Below, piece after piece: positions 20,879 to 29,004 of a DNA stretch of 35,102 bases (position 1 is its first letter; each line of letters starts with the position of its first letter). The stretch is from an uncultured Clostridia bacterium (lineage in GTDB: Bacteria > Bacillota > Clostridia > TANB77 > CAG-508). The stretch spans positions 1 to 35,102 of the forward strand of contig CANRKJ010000026.1 of the NCBI GenBank assembly GCA_947631185.1. Direction: 5' to 3'. A model generated the notes under the pieces. That model was not told the DNA's origin, made no database searches, and saw only the letters and a program-made list of their open reading frames with translations. A program made the translations under genes and the position numbers.

Positions 20879-22844
20879 CAATCAGTTTACAAATTTTACT
20901 TTTAATCAAAACGGGGTAATAATACCCGATACAAACGATTTAAAAACTACGGTACAAGATGAATTCAAAAGTGCTTTCGGCTCTGATTTATCCCTAGAAG
21001 ACAGCACGCCACAGGGGCGCTTAATTGATATTGAAACAAACGCGCGACAAGATGTTATTAACTTTACGGCAACAGTGGCGAATTCAATATGTAATGCTCA
21101 AAAGTCTGGCGGGTCAATATTAGACAATTGGTTAAGTAATTTTAATTTGCAACGTGGAACAGCTCAAGCGTCAGTTGTTAATGTAGTTGTTACGGGGTTG
21201 CCGAATACAATAATTCCTATAGGCGCTCAAGCTCAAGATGTAAACGGTAATATTTGGCTTAATGAAAGCGAAATTATAATCGGAAATAATGGTACGGCTA
21301 CAGGTGTATTTTATTCACAGGAACAAGGGGCAATTACGCTTGAAGCTAATCAGCTAAATAAAATAATAAGCGGTCAGGCTTTGGGCGTAACAGGGTGGCA
21401 GTCAATCAATAACCCTTCATCTGCTATTGAAGGCACAACCGTAATGAATGATTATGGCGCGCAACAATTGTTAACTAATTGCTTGTTTAGAGGTTCGGCT
21501 CTTTTTGGCAATTATAAAAGCGCGGTAATAAAAAATGTTAACGGGGTAATTGATTGCTTTACTCTTGAAAATCCGTACAATGAAATATTACCAGTTGATA
21601 ATATTGAACTAGCTCAACATAGCGTGTATGTTGCCGTGTTAGGCGGTGAAGCGCAAGAAATCGGACAGCAATTATTTTATATTAAATCGGCGGGGTGTGC
21701 TTGGAACGGAAACACTACCGTTATTGCAAAAGACTTAGTATTTAATACATCAAGCCCCGTTACATTTGAAATTCCTGAACCGTTGCCAATTGGTGTAGAG
21801 TTAAGTATTACAAATTTAAACAATACATCTGATAATTTAATTGATGATATAAAAAATGTTTTAATAAATTATTCAAATAATCTTTATGCTGAAAATAACC
21901 TGCCTGCGCCATACATTAGAGGTACGGTTAATACGTATACTTTAACTAGGGCTTTAATGTCGAATATCGAAGGTATAACCGTAAATTCATTAAAAATTGC
22001 GCCTTATATTGCGCCGACAAATATAAATATAACCATAACGCAGGGCGCTGGATTATCTAATCCGAGCGTTGTTTTAGATACATTTATCGGACAAATAAGC
22101 GAAACGGGCATATATAATTTTATATATGGTATAAATTTTAATACCAGCACGGCTTCAGTGTCACAAACAGAGGGTAGCGGATTAAGTCAATTAGAAATAA
22201 ATAAAAATCAATTCTTTCAATTATTTAATACAAGCGAAACATATACCTTTAAAATACAGACTACCACAGAAGGTTTATGGGAATGCGAACAAAATGGCAA
22301 TTTTTATACTTTGGCGCAGTTAGGCATAAGCTACGAGGGTGAAGCTGATACGGAAAGCGTTGTTCAGGTCGAAGCTACAGTTAATAATAGTTGGTTATAT
22401 AATAATGAAAGTATTACACTGGGCACGTATGGAATAACGATTAGTGGCAGTCCTGCTTTAAATGATGTGTTGACGGTAAATTTATATGTAGCTAAAAATA
22501 TAATTCACGCCACAAGTCGAATAGTTAAGGCGTCTGTCGTATCTGGTATTTATTGGGCGCACGTTGACGCAGAAACTTTTAACTCACAAATTAAAGCGTC
22601 AGGCGTGTACGCTTTTGTATATAATACATTGAATCAATGGACGCTTGACTATGCGCCTGTAGATATTAGCCAATACGGGTTAACAGTATTTGGACAGCCG
22701 ATAGTTAATGACCAAATAATTGTTCAATTTAATGACGGCGATTATACTACACAGCCTTTACAAGTATATTGCACAGAGTATCCAAGTTTTTCGACAGAAA
22801 ATATATATGTTACAATCACAAACACAACTCAAATATATAACTAA
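20871..22844 (+). CDS. Baseplate wedge protein, gpJ-like, with added beta modules
   Basis: The protein has 657 residues, larger than common gpJ-like proteins (about 300-450). The first ~370 match baseplate J: SLEDSTPQGRLIDIETNA, GSILDNWLSNFNLQRGTAQ, PNTIIPIGAQAQDVNGNIW and the later NLPAPYIRGTVNTYTLTRAL. The C-terminal ~280 are extra, with three related modules: QLGISYEGEADTESVVQV (~480-497), TYGITISGSPALNDVLTV (~518-535) and QYGLTVFGQPIVNDQIIVQF (~598-617). These look like surface domains and may hold fibre or host contacts. The end overlaps the next gene by 38 bp. Confidence 0.83.
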   Translation: MASNQFTNFTFNQNGVIIPDTNDLKTTVQDEFKSAFGSDLSLEDSTPQGRLIDIETNARQDVINFTATVANSICNAQKSGGSILDNWLSNFNLQRGTAQASVVNVVVTGLPNTIIPIGAQAQDVNGNIWLNESEIIIGNNGTATGVFYSQEQGAITLEANQLNKIISGQALGVTGWQSINNPSSAIEGTTVMNDYGAQQLLTNCLFRGSALFGNYKSAVIKNVNGVIDCFTLENPYNEILPVDNIELAQHSVYVAVLGGEAQEIGQQLFYIKSAGCAWNGNTTVIAKDLVFNTSSPVTFEIPEPLPIGVELSITNLNNTSDNLIDDIKNVLINYSNNLYAENNLPAPYIRGTVNTYTLTRALMSNIEGITVNSLKIAPYIAPTNINITITQGAGLSNPSVVLDTFIGQISETGIYNFIYGINFNTSTASVSQTEGSGLSQLEINKNQFFQLFNTSETYTFKIQTTTEGLWECEQNGNFYTLAQLGISYEGEADTESVVQVEATVNNSWLYNNESITLGTYGITISGSPALNDVLTVNLYVAKNIIHATSRIVKASVVSGIYWAHVDAETFNSQIKASGVYAFVYNTLNQWTLDYAPVDISQYGLTVFGQPIVNDQIIVQFNDGDYTTQPLQVYCTEYPSFSTENIYVTITNTTQIYN

Positions 22845-23454
22845 TCCGGCTATATTTGAAACTTTCGGCTATGAAATAAATTATATGCGTCATATATTAT
22901 GGCAGTATGATAATGCCGAGGTATTAAAAAAAATAGCGCAGTTAAAAACTGAATGGTATCAAAAGAATATACTAGGTTTTTGGCAATATATAAGCGATAG
23001 TTTTTTGAATATTATGAATGCGGATGAATGGGGAATAACCAACTGGGGCAATCTTTTACAAGTTAACCGCTTATATAACATACAAGGTCAAGATATTACA
23101 TTATCATTGGATTTATATAGGCGTCTGGTCGCGGGTAAGTTTAATTTATTATATAGTAATGGCTCTATACCTGAAATTAACCAATATTTAAATTTTGTTT
23201 TTTCAAACCATAGAACTGAAAATACTATTGCGGGTTTTTGTAAAGATTTACAAAATATGTCCGTAATATATAACATTTATTTTGAACCCAATCTTGAAGA
23301 ATTGGCGTTAATGTATAGCCGTGATTTTTTACCTACGCCCGCAGGTGTTCAAACTAAAATATATTTATTCAACCCGTCTACGACATTCGGATTTTTTGGA
23401 AGCGGATTAAATACATTTGATAATGCACCTTTTTGGGATGGACGTTATATATAA
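22807..23454 (+). CDS. Baseplate protein (DUF2612-like, tail protein I position)
   Basis: The protein has 215 residues from ATG 22807. Longer frames start deep inside the gpJ gene and are less likely. Features: a helical first half with FWQYISDSFLNIMNADEWGITNWGNLLQV (in part), then DLYRRLVAGKFNLLYSNGSIPEINQYLNFVF, which is the DUF2612 pattern of a W-x-x-LG-like turn followed by 'YR..l.aki......gt..dIN..L'. The C-terminus is aromatic and Gly-rich (FGFFGSGLNTFDNAPFWDGRYI). It links the baseplate wedge to the tail fibre encoded next. Confidence 0.8.
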   Translation: MLQSQTQLKYITNPAIFETFGYEINYMRHILWQYDNAEVLKKIAQLKTEWYQKNILGFWQYISDSFLNIMNADEWGITNWGNLLQVNRLYNIQGQDITLSLDLYRRLVAGKFNLLYSNGSIPEINQYLNFVFSNHRTENTIAGFCKDLQNMSVIYNIYFEPNLEELALMYSRDFLPTPAGVQTKIYLFNPSTTFGFFGSGLNTFDNAPFWDGRYI

Positions 23455-23486
23455 ATATGATATAATTATATTAAAGGTTATAATAT

Positions 23487-25106
23487 ATGAAATCAAGCGA
23501 ATTAATTTTTCCTACTCCCTTGCCTGAGCCTATAGCAAGCCAAGGCGATAAAAATAATATACCGTTAAGCAATCCTGTTTCTAGTTCAAATCTGGCAAGC
23601 ATTCAAAGCGGTTTCCCTGCTATAACTTCACAAAACGTTAATGAAGGCGGGTTACCTCCTATGCGCGCTGATTTTAACGGATTATTTTATTTAATATCCG
23701 ATATTAAGTATTATCAAATGGCGGGCGGTCATATAACTTTTAACCAAGAGGTATGCAATACTATAGGCGGTTATCCTAAGGGTGCTGTTTTAGCAAATAT
23801 AACCGATACTAGTATACAATATTATAAATCGGTGGTAGATGATAATACTTATAATTTTCTAGAAGAAGAATACGACCCTCAATACTGGCAGGCTATAGGT
23901 GTGACGATTGATGTACCAATTGCGACAACAGAAAGTTTAGGTGCTGTACAGCCTGACGGGAAAAGTATAGGAGTAACGGAAAAGGGCGAAATATCGGTAT
24001 TACAAGCGCCTATCATAGATACATTTCACCCTATCGGTGACCCTATAATTACATTAAATAATACATTAAACGAAAATGAAATTTGGCTTGAGGGTGGAAG
24101 TGTTGCACAAAATACATATGCTAATTTGTTTAGTGTCTATCAATATAATTATACTCCTGTTCATACTATATATAATTTTAATGGAACTTTAAACGGGGAA
24201 TTAAATTTTGGAAAAGATTTTGTTATTGCGCCTAAGGCGCTTACGGATTATGCAAAATCTAATTTAACTTTACCGAATAACACTTCAGATTTTAGTTTTG
24301 AAATTCCTGTAAAAATAACTTCTTTAAATCAATACAACCAAACAATTATACAGTTTGGTACAGAAAATACAAAAAGTATAGTATTACAAATAGGCACATC
24401 AGGTCAATTTCTTTTGAGTCTTTCGAGTAATGGCACGTCGTGGGATATAACGCAGGGGTATGCTTCAACTGCTGCTCTTAGCGCAGGTTCTTGGTATATG
24501 ATAAAATTTGCTTATAAATATTCTACAAAAACGTACACTGCACAATATGCGACACTTAATAATTATACTCCGCAGGAATATGGGAAAATAGCTTCTTTAA
24601 GTGGGTTGCAATATAGCGATGGTTTAACTTTTACCGCAAGCGCAGATTTTTATTACGCAAGTAATTTGAATTGGTATTTTGGAAGTATAGAGCCTGTAAA
24701 TACAACAGCAGGTCAATATTTTAATGGTTATATTGATTTAGGGGGGGTAAGTTTAAATGGGAATGCTTCTAGTGTATTAAGCGCGCAATCAATTGCAAAT
24801 TTTAATTTGCCTGATTTTAGAAATAGAAGTTTTTGGGGAAGTCCTGACGGTAGTTTTGGTCAAATAGAAGCCGGTCTTCCAAATGCAACAGGTTCATCTG
24901 GATACGTGGTTTCTCAACAATCAAGTTCTTTCCAAAAGGGTGCTTTAAAATTTAACGCACAATCATACGGTAACGGACCCGCAAAAAACGTAAATTATTC
25001 AGGACCAATAGAATTAGATTTATCTTGGGCAAATTCAATTTACGGCAATTCTGATACAGTTCAGCCTCCTAGTATTAAAATGCGTGTTAAAACGAGGTAT
25101 CAATAA
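23487..25106 (+). CDS. Tail fibre/receptor-binding protein with LamG-like insertion
   Basis: The protein has 539 residues with an AAAGG site upstream. The N-terminal part (about 1-150) has the fibre attachment pattern GGLPPMRADFNGLFYLISDIKYYQ. The first half of a tail-collar-like domain is at about 198-220 (EIWLEGGSVAQNTYANLFSVY), and its second half starts near 438 (NFNLPDFRNRSFWG) and runs to the end (YGNSDTVQPPSIKMRV). Between them, about 225-435, is a concanavalin/LamG-like beta domain (FSFEIPVKITSL, AGSWYMIKFAYKYSTKTYTA). So the sugar-binding-like domain is inserted in the collar domain. It is the main host-range candidate; its chaperone follows at once. Confidence 0.82.
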   Translation: MKSSELIFPTPLPEPIASQGDKNNIPLSNPVSSSNLASIQSGFPAITSQNVNEGGLPPMRADFNGLFYLISDIKYYQMAGGHITFNQEVCNTIGGYPKGAVLANITDTSIQYYKSVVDDNTYNFLEEEYDPQYWQAIGVTIDVPIATTESLGAVQPDGKSIGVTEKGEISVLQAPIIDTFHPIGDPIITLNNTLNENEIWLEGGSVAQNTYANLFSVYQYNYTPVHTIYNFNGTLNGELNFGKDFVIAPKALTDYAKSNLTLPNNTSDFSFEIPVKITSLNQYNQTIIQFGTENTKSIVLQIGTSGQFLLSLSSNGTSWDITQGYASTAALSAGSWYMIKFAYKYSTKTYTAQYATLNNYTPQEYGKIASLSGLQYSDGLTFTASADFYYASNLNWYFGSIEPVNTTAGQYFNGYIDLGGVSLNGNASSVLSAQSIANFNLPDFRNRSFWGSPDGSFGQIEAGLPNATGSSGYVVSQQSSSFQKGALKFNAQSYGNGPAKNVNYSGPIELDLSWANSIYGNSDTVQPPSIKMRVKTRYQ

Positions 25107-25777
25107 TGCAAAATTTTATTTATGAATATGACGTTAGTACAAACGAATTTTTAGGCAAAAAAAAAGCCGAAGCAGACCCCGAAGAAACGAAAAAAAGAGG
25201 TGTATTTGTACCTCTTGTACCTGCTTATGCAACGCTTATTAAACCGCCTGCGTTTAAAGAAAATCAAATACCTGTTTTTAATAACGGTAAATGGAAGATA
25301 GAAGCTGACTATAGAAAAAATTTTTACGAAGTCGATACTGAATTAAAAGTACAGCCTATTACATCTATCGGCGATATATCAAAAGACAATTTCCTTGTTT
25401 CAAAAGAAATCGGCGAAAAAATAAAAGAAAATAAAAATCATTTTAAAATCGACAACGGACAAATTGTCGAAAAAACAGAAGATGAAATAAAAAAAGAAGA
25501 AATTGAAGCAAAAGAAAAACAATTTGACGAGTTATTTTTTTATACTTCTTTAGGGTATGTTAAAAGGACAGTAACATTTCAAGACGGGGATACGGCTAAT
25601 TTCTTGACTGATATTGTACCGTTGTTAGAGGTTGACACTCCTATTATTACATATAATAAACCTGATTTTGAAAATCAAGAAACGCCTTCACAAAATAGAA
25701 ATGTAAAAGTAACCGAAATATTTTTAACGGAATGCAAAAAACAATTATTGAAAGACTTTTGGGGCAATGAGGTATGA
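25106..25777 (+). CDS. Tail fibre assembly protein/chaperone-like
   Basis: The protein has 223 residues and its ATG overlaps the tail fibre stop (TAATG). The first half has KENQIPVFNNGKWKIEADYR, the typical 'f.......W....dyr' feature of tail fibre assembly proteins. A long charged helical part follows (GEKIKENKNHFKIDNGQIVEK... in pieces). The C-terminal part, with QFDELFFYTSLGYVKRTVTF and a Thr/Asp-rich strand, resembles DUF4376-like ends. It is expected to aid trimer formation of the fibre or to cap it. Confidence 0.68.
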   Translation: MQNFIYEYDVSTNEFLGKKKAEADPEETKKRGVFVPLVPAYATLIKPPAFKENQIPVFNNGKWKIEADYRKNFYEVDTELKVQPITSIGDISKDNFLVSKEIGEKIKENKNHFKIDNGQIVEKTEDEIKKEEIEAKEKQFDELFFYTSLGYVKRTVTFQDGDTANFLTDIVPLLEVDTPIITYNKPDFENQETPSQNRNVKVTEIFLTECKKQLLKDFWGNEV

Positions 25778-25843
25778 AAATATTAAGTCTAATTAAGCAT
25801 TCTATATTTATATTATATAATTTAGATAAAAAAGGATATGAAA

Positions 25844-26101
25844 ATGTTGAAAAAATTAAGCACTCACCTATTAATAACAAGCCTGATTTTAGGTTATTCC
25901 TTGGCTCTTGCTGATGTTGACCCTAAACAAAATATTGAAAATAACAAAGGATTTGCTTCGATTAATTACGATAGGCAAGATAGCGAAAAAACGGGCAATC
26001 AAAAAATTATTAATGACCATAGCGCATTTAATATTAACGTGATTATTGTTAAAAAGAGCGCTTTGTTTTGTAAAGATAAAGCCGAAAATAACAATAAGTA
26101 G
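25844..26101 (+). CDS. Small secreted protein with signal peptide
   Basis: The protein has 85 residues from ATG 25844, chosen because AAAGGA (25831-25836) is 7 nt upstream; an ATG at 25838 would be only 1 nt from it. The N-terminus MLKKLSTHLLITSLILGYSL ending in ALA before Asp24 is a clear Sec signal peptide with an AxA-type cleavage site. The mature part of about 62 residues is polar and Asn/Lys-rich, with one Cys near the end (ALFCKDK). It lies between the fibre and lysis genes, with a possible local -10 (TATAAT, 25816-25821). It might be a superinfection-exclusion protein, a periplasmic lysis factor or a moron; I cannot assign it. Confidence 0.72.
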   Translation: MLKKLSTHLLITSLILGYSLALADVDPKQNIENNKGFASINYDRQDSEKTGNQKIINDHSAFNINVIIVKKSALFCKDKAENNNK

Positions 26102-26132
26102 AATTGCATTATATATAGAGATTTATTTTTAA

Positions 26133-26720
26133 ATGTTTTGGGATAAAGAAAAAATAATATATATTAGGCAATTGCCTGAACATAAAGAGGGGCAACCGTA
26201 TATAAGAATACCGCGTGAGATTGATAAACTACCTTCTACAATGCGTGAGGATAGAGAAACGGGCAAGTGGATAACTTTATGGGAAGAAAAATTAAAATAC
26301 CCTTATAAGACGACTTTTAAATTTAAGTTAGAAGTTAAAACAAATATTAGAATGTATATATTTGATTTACCGCTTGAAAAAGAGCCGGACGGCTCGTTAT
26401 CTTTTATATGGAACGGCTGTAATATACCGAATAGTTTGTGGTCGATTTTAAAATTTTCTAAAGATAGCCCGCAGGGTCTACAGGCTTCTTGTTGGCACGA
26501 CGCGTTATTATTTAAAAAGGTTGATTTTATTGAGCAATTGCATTTAAAAGGTATTGATATAACCGTGGGCGAGTACAGACGGTTAACTACTTTAATTTTT
26601 AGACAAATATTAAAAAATTTTGGAGTTAATGTTATAAAAGCAAATATTATGGCGGGCGCTGTCGGAGCTTGGCAGTTTATATCACCTCAATGGTGGGGGG
26701 TAGAAGACGAATTATTATAA
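26133..26720 (+). CDS. DUF1353-like protein
   Basis: The protein has 195 residues. The central part LSFIWNGCNIPNSLWSILKF at about 89-108, followed by CWHDALLFKK at about 119-128, matches the DUF1353 pattern ('f.tDgas.P...w........aa..HD.ly'), with a Trp-His-Asp core. A C-terminal helical part carries a short hydrophobic segment (IMAGAVGAWQFI). DUF1353 proteins occur in many phages near tail or lysis genes, and their role is not known; a peptidase-like activity has been suggested from the conserved His/Asp but is not proven. The start has a weak ribosome site. Confidence 0.72.
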   Translation: MFWDKEKIIYIRQLPEHKEGQPYIRIPREIDKLPSTMREDRETGKWITLWEEKLKYPYKTTFKFKLEVKTNIRMYIFDLPLEKEPDGSLSFIWNGCNIPNSLWSILKFSKDSPQGLQASCWHDALLFKKVDFIEQLHLKGIDITVGEYRRLTTLIFRQILKNFGVNVIKANIMAGAVGAWQFISPQWWGVEDELL

Positions 26721-27095
26721 ATGCGCATAGGCTCTTGCAATAATTATCTTACTTTTAAATATAACAGTATTTTAAAAAGGTACTGGAAAAAGGGGCAATT
26801 GCCCACTGTAGTAAAAGGATTTTACGGAGAAAAGTTAACGAATGTTACGCTTGAGCATTTAGTACCTCATTCACAAGGCGGTAAAACTACTTTAGCTAAT
26901 TTGGTTTTGACGACAGCACAGCGTAATAATTTGAGAGGAAACTCGCCTTTAGAATGGTTTATTGATAAAAAAACGGTTGATGAATATTTGAGCCAATTTA
27001 TAGATGTTAAATTGCCTAAATTTGATGGCAACCAATATGTTGCAAGTATTAAAAAAACTTTAAAAAATATGGGGGTATATGAATTTAAACTTTAA
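26721..27095 (+). CDS. HNH endonuclease
   Basis: The protein has 124 residues. The HNH motif is [10 protein letters not shown] at 45-54 (catalytic H46), N60 in LANLVL, and N69 in QRNNLRG. The N-terminus has one Cys and no zinc-knuckle pairs. It starts right after the stop of the DUF1353 gene and overlaps the endolysin start by 17 bp. It is not next to the terminase, where packaging-related HNH proteins usually lie, so it may be a free-standing homing-type nuclease or one that acts on host DNA. Confidence 0.87.
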   Translation: MRIGSCNNYLTFKYNSILKRYWKKGQLPTVVKGFYGEKLTNVTLEHLVPHSQGGKTTLANLVLTTAQRNNLRGNSPLEWFIDKKTVDEYLSQFIDVKLPKFDGNQYVASIKKTLKNMGVYEFKL

Positions 27096-27477
27096 AATTT
27101 CCGAGTTAATACATTCCGATAAAGCTATAGAGCATAAAATTAATAATATGCCTGATATAAATAGCTTAGATAATATGTTAAATCTTATTGTTTTTTGTTT
27201 GCAACCTGTTAGAGAACTTCTAAAAAAACCTATGATTATAACATCAGGCTATAGAAACGCACAAGTTAATAAACTTGTTGGAGGTAAACCGAACTCACAG
27301 CATTTAAAAGGTGAAGCGGTTGATTTTAAAATAACGGGAATGACACCGGCGCAAATTATTAATACAATAAAAAATTCAAATATTGAATATGACCAGTTGA
27401 TAAATGAATATAATAAGTGGGTACATATTTCGTATAGCAAAAATCACAATCGAAAAGAATTTTTAATAATAAATTAA
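27079..27477 (+). CDS. Endolysin, M15-type peptidase
   Basis: The protein has 132 residues and is a single-domain Peptidase_M15_3. The conserved SGYR is at 56-59, and the zinc ligands are H75 (NSQH), D82 (EAVDF) and H116 (WVHISYS). Such enzymes cut peptide bonds in peptidoglycan stems or cross-bridges. There is no signal peptide, so it needs the holin-like protein encoded 15 bp downstream to reach the wall. No cell-wall-binding domain is present, as is common for phages of diderm hosts. Confidence 0.93.
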   Translation: MNLNFKISELIHSDKAIEHKINNMPDINSLDNMLNLIVFCLQPVRELLKKPMIITSGYRNAQVNKLVGGKPNSQHLKGEAVDFKITGMTPAQIINTIKNSNIEYDQLINEYNKWVHISYSKNHNRKEFLIIN

Positions 27478-27492
27478 CAGGACAATAATTAA

Positions 27493-27786
27493 ATGGATAT
27501 AGAAAAAATGCAACAGAAAATTAACGAGATTTATAATTTTTTATTTGGCTCACCCTTAAATCCAGAGAAAATCAGCTTTGTTTCTAAAGTTAATTTAATG
27601 TTTGAGGAGCTGGGGTTTTTAAAAAAAACGCTCATTGCTTCCATTACGTCAATTCTAATATTTACTTTTTATATGGGTCAAAAAATTAATACTCTTGATG
27701 ATTTGGTTCAAGATAACTATGCAAACTCTCAAAAAAATGATATAATTATTGACAGGTTAATTGAAATACAAAAAAAAATCAAATAG
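27493..27786 (+). CDS. Holin-like membrane protein
   Basis: The protein has 97 residues with one membrane segment at about 46-62 (TLIASITSILIFTFYMG). It is flanked by a charged N-terminal part of 45 residues and a C-terminal part of about 35 with heptad-like Leu/Ile (KINTLDDLVQDN, IIIDRLIEIQKKIK). Position right after the endolysin and before the late terminator suggests a class III-type holin. An alternative is an inner-membrane spanin-like protein, though no outer partner is seen. Confidence 0.65.
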   Translation: MDIEKMQQKINEIYNFLFGSPLNPEKISFVSKVNLMFEELGFLKKTLIASITSILIFTFYMGQKINTLDDLVQDNYANSQKNDIIIDRLIEIQKKIK

Positions 27787-27848
27787 TGTTTCTCTTTTCA
27801 AAATTATCTATCTAATACTTCTTAATTAATAATTCACATCTGATAATT

Positions 27849-27872
27849 AAAGCCCGAAAGGGCTTTTTTTTT
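27849..27872 (+). terminator. Strong intrinsic terminator ending the late region
   Basis: AAAGCCC and GGGCTTT form a 7-bp stem closed by a GAAA tetraloop, followed by a run of Ts to 27872. It lies 62 bp after the holin-like gene and is the best terminator of the genome. Confidence 0.92.
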
Positions 27873-27912
27873 GCTTAAAATCCTCCATATATATTAATTT
27901 TTGTAAAGAGGG

Positions 27913-27940
27913 TTGAATAATTTTATAATCTGTGTATAAT
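27913..27940 (+). promoter_or_regulatory. Sigma70-like early promoter
   Basis: TTGAAT (27913-27918), 16 nt, TATAAT (27935-27940), with TGTG directly before the -10. It lies between the late terminator and the first gene of the early region, 39 bp before its ATG. Confidence 0.75.
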
Positions 27941-27978
27941 TTAAATATAATCAGTTTAGGAAAAAAAGGAGTATTATT

Positions 27979-28311
27979 ATGATTAAGAAGTATTTATTTG
28001 GTGCATTTTTTCAAAATTTGGACAATAATTTTTCTATCCAAAATCAGATTGAAAATGAATTTTTAACGGATGATTTTGAAAAAAGATTAAATGAATTAGA
28101 ACCGATTATTCAAAATCGAGTTTTAGGCAAATTAAAATTATATATTAAAGAAAAAGAATATTATTCAACGCATAAGCTATTGAAAAATGAAGAATTGGAA
28201 AGACGGGCAAAAAATTTTTATAATAACTTACTGGACTGTAATTTGATTGATGAAACAGGAAATTTGAAGGCAGGCATAGAAGAAACTATTGACAGTGCGA
28301 TTTTTTCCTAA
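27979..28311 (+). CDS. Hypothetical early protein
   Basis: The protein has 110 residues, with a strong SD (AAAGGAG) before ATG 27979. It is largely helical and charged (DFEKRLNELEPIIQNRVLGKL, in part; EELERRAKNFYNNLLD), with no recognised motif. It is the first gene after the early promoter and is followed by a structured region with a U-tract, so it may be the most strongly expressed early gene. Such first genes often encode host-takeover or anti-defence proteins, but the sequence gives no direct sign. Confidence 0.8.
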   Translation: MIKKYLFGAFFQNLDNNFSIQNQIENEFLTDDFEKRLNELEPIIQNRVLGKLKLYIKEKEYYSTHKLLKNEELERRAKNFYNNLLDCNLIDETGNLKAGIEETIDSAIFS

Positions 28312-28326
28312 GTAGTTCATTAATAA

Positions 28327-28404
28327 GGGGCAATTATTGAGCTATTTTTCTTTACGACTGGTTATGGACTAAACGAATACGCTACCAATTTGCCCCATTT
28401 TTTT
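28327..28404 (+). ncRNA. Structured RNA or long-stem terminator/attenuator
   Basis: GGGGCAA (28327-28333) pairs with TTGCCCC (28390-28396), followed by a T-run (28398-28404). Inside, ATTG and AGC on the left can pair with CAAT and GCT on the right, extending the stem with small bulges. The apical loop is about 35-40 nt and more GC-balanced than its surroundings. A stem-loop of ~70 nt ending in U's between two early genes could be a terminator/attenuator or a small RNA. Confidence 0.5.
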
Positions 28405-28421
28405 AAAAAAAGGAGTATTTT

Positions 28422-28580
28422 ATGAATAATTTTTATAAAGCAAGCATTGAATTTGAAAGAACGTTATCAGAGCCTTTTAACCAAGAAGAATTTGACGAAA
28501 GTTACCAAAAAAAATATGAGGATGAACCTGATAATTTTGATGAATTTTATATCGAGTTTAGGGGGAAAAATGAGCGGTGA
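28422..28580 (+). CDS. Small hypothetical early protein
   Basis: A 52-residue gene with a perfect SD (AAAGGAGTATTTT before ATG 28422). The product is very acidic and Tyr/Phe-rich (FNQEEFDESYQKKYEDEPD, DNFDEFYIEF). It overlaps the next gene start by 11 bp. I recognise no family. Small acidic early proteins can act as DNA mimics or anti-defence factors, which is only a guess here. Confidence 0.75.
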   Translation: MNNFYKASIEFERTLSEPFNQEEFDESYQKKYEDEPDNFDEFYIEFRGKNER

Positions 28581-28827
28581 ATATTGGATTGACAAAGACC
28601 CTTATAATTTTAATACTGAGATTGATTTTATTAAATTTTATCATCCTGAATGGGTAAAAGAAATAGAAATAGAAATAGAAAAGAGGGAAAAAATGAAAAG
28701 TATTGAAGAAATTGAAGCAAAAAAAGAATGGATTTTAAAAGCCTTGAATGATGATGATAATCAAACAGAGGCACAACAAATAAAATTATGGGCGCAATTG
28801 GATTTAATTAATTGGATATTGATTTAA
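28570..28827 (+). CDS. Hypothetical early protein
   Basis: An 85-residue protein starts at ATG 28570, with AGGGGG just before it. A longer frame from TTG 28447 overlaps the well-supported small gene in another frame and is not used. Features are SGEYWIDKDPYNFNTEIDF, an EIEIEIEKREK charged helix (from GAAATA triplet runs), and WILKALNDDDNQTEAQQIKL. No family is recognised. The Glu/Ile repeats are low complexity. Confidence 0.7.
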   Translation: MSGEYWIDKDPYNFNTEIDFIKFYHPEWVKEIEIEIEKREKMKSIEEIEAKKEWILKALNDDDNQTEAQQIKLWAQLDLINWILI

Positions 28828-28839
28828 AAAGGGGATATT

Positions 28840-29004
28840 ATGAAAGAAGTATTAAAAAAAATGTTTACAAAAGATGAAATAACTTATTATTTAGTGGAAT
28901 TATTGAAAATTGATAAAAAAAATCTTGCTACTTTAAAAAAAATGATTCGCGTTAGAAACGATAAATTATTCGGATTATTTTTAAATAGTGAAAGGGGTAA
29001 ATAA
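28840..29004 (+). CDS. Small basic hypothetical protein
   Basis: A 54-residue gene starts at ATG 28840 with GGGG 6 nt upstream. It is Lys/Leu-rich and helical (MFTKDEITYYLVELLKIDKK, TLKKMIRVRNDKLFGLF). Its stop overlaps the start of the annealing-protein gene (TAATG), so it is coupled to the recombination genes. No family is recognised. Confidence 0.7.
   Translation: MKEVLKKMFTKDEITYYLVELLKIDKKNLATLKKMIRVRNDKLFGLFLNSERGK

Noticed and set aside
22720-22806. 5' extension of the DUF2612-like gene into the gpJ-like gene
   Set aside because: The extension has no family pattern; ATG 22807 gives a normal DUF2612-type length.
25774-25914. 46-codon frame starting with an ATGA overlap after the fibre chaperone gene, in another frame than the secreted protein
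   Set aside because: It overlaps the signal-peptide gene, which has a much better ribosome site and a clear product feature; codon content looks accidental.
28447-28569. TTG-start 5' extension of the 28570 gene
   Set aside because: It overlaps the 52-residue gene at 28422, which has a perfect ribosome site; ATG 28570 has its own site.
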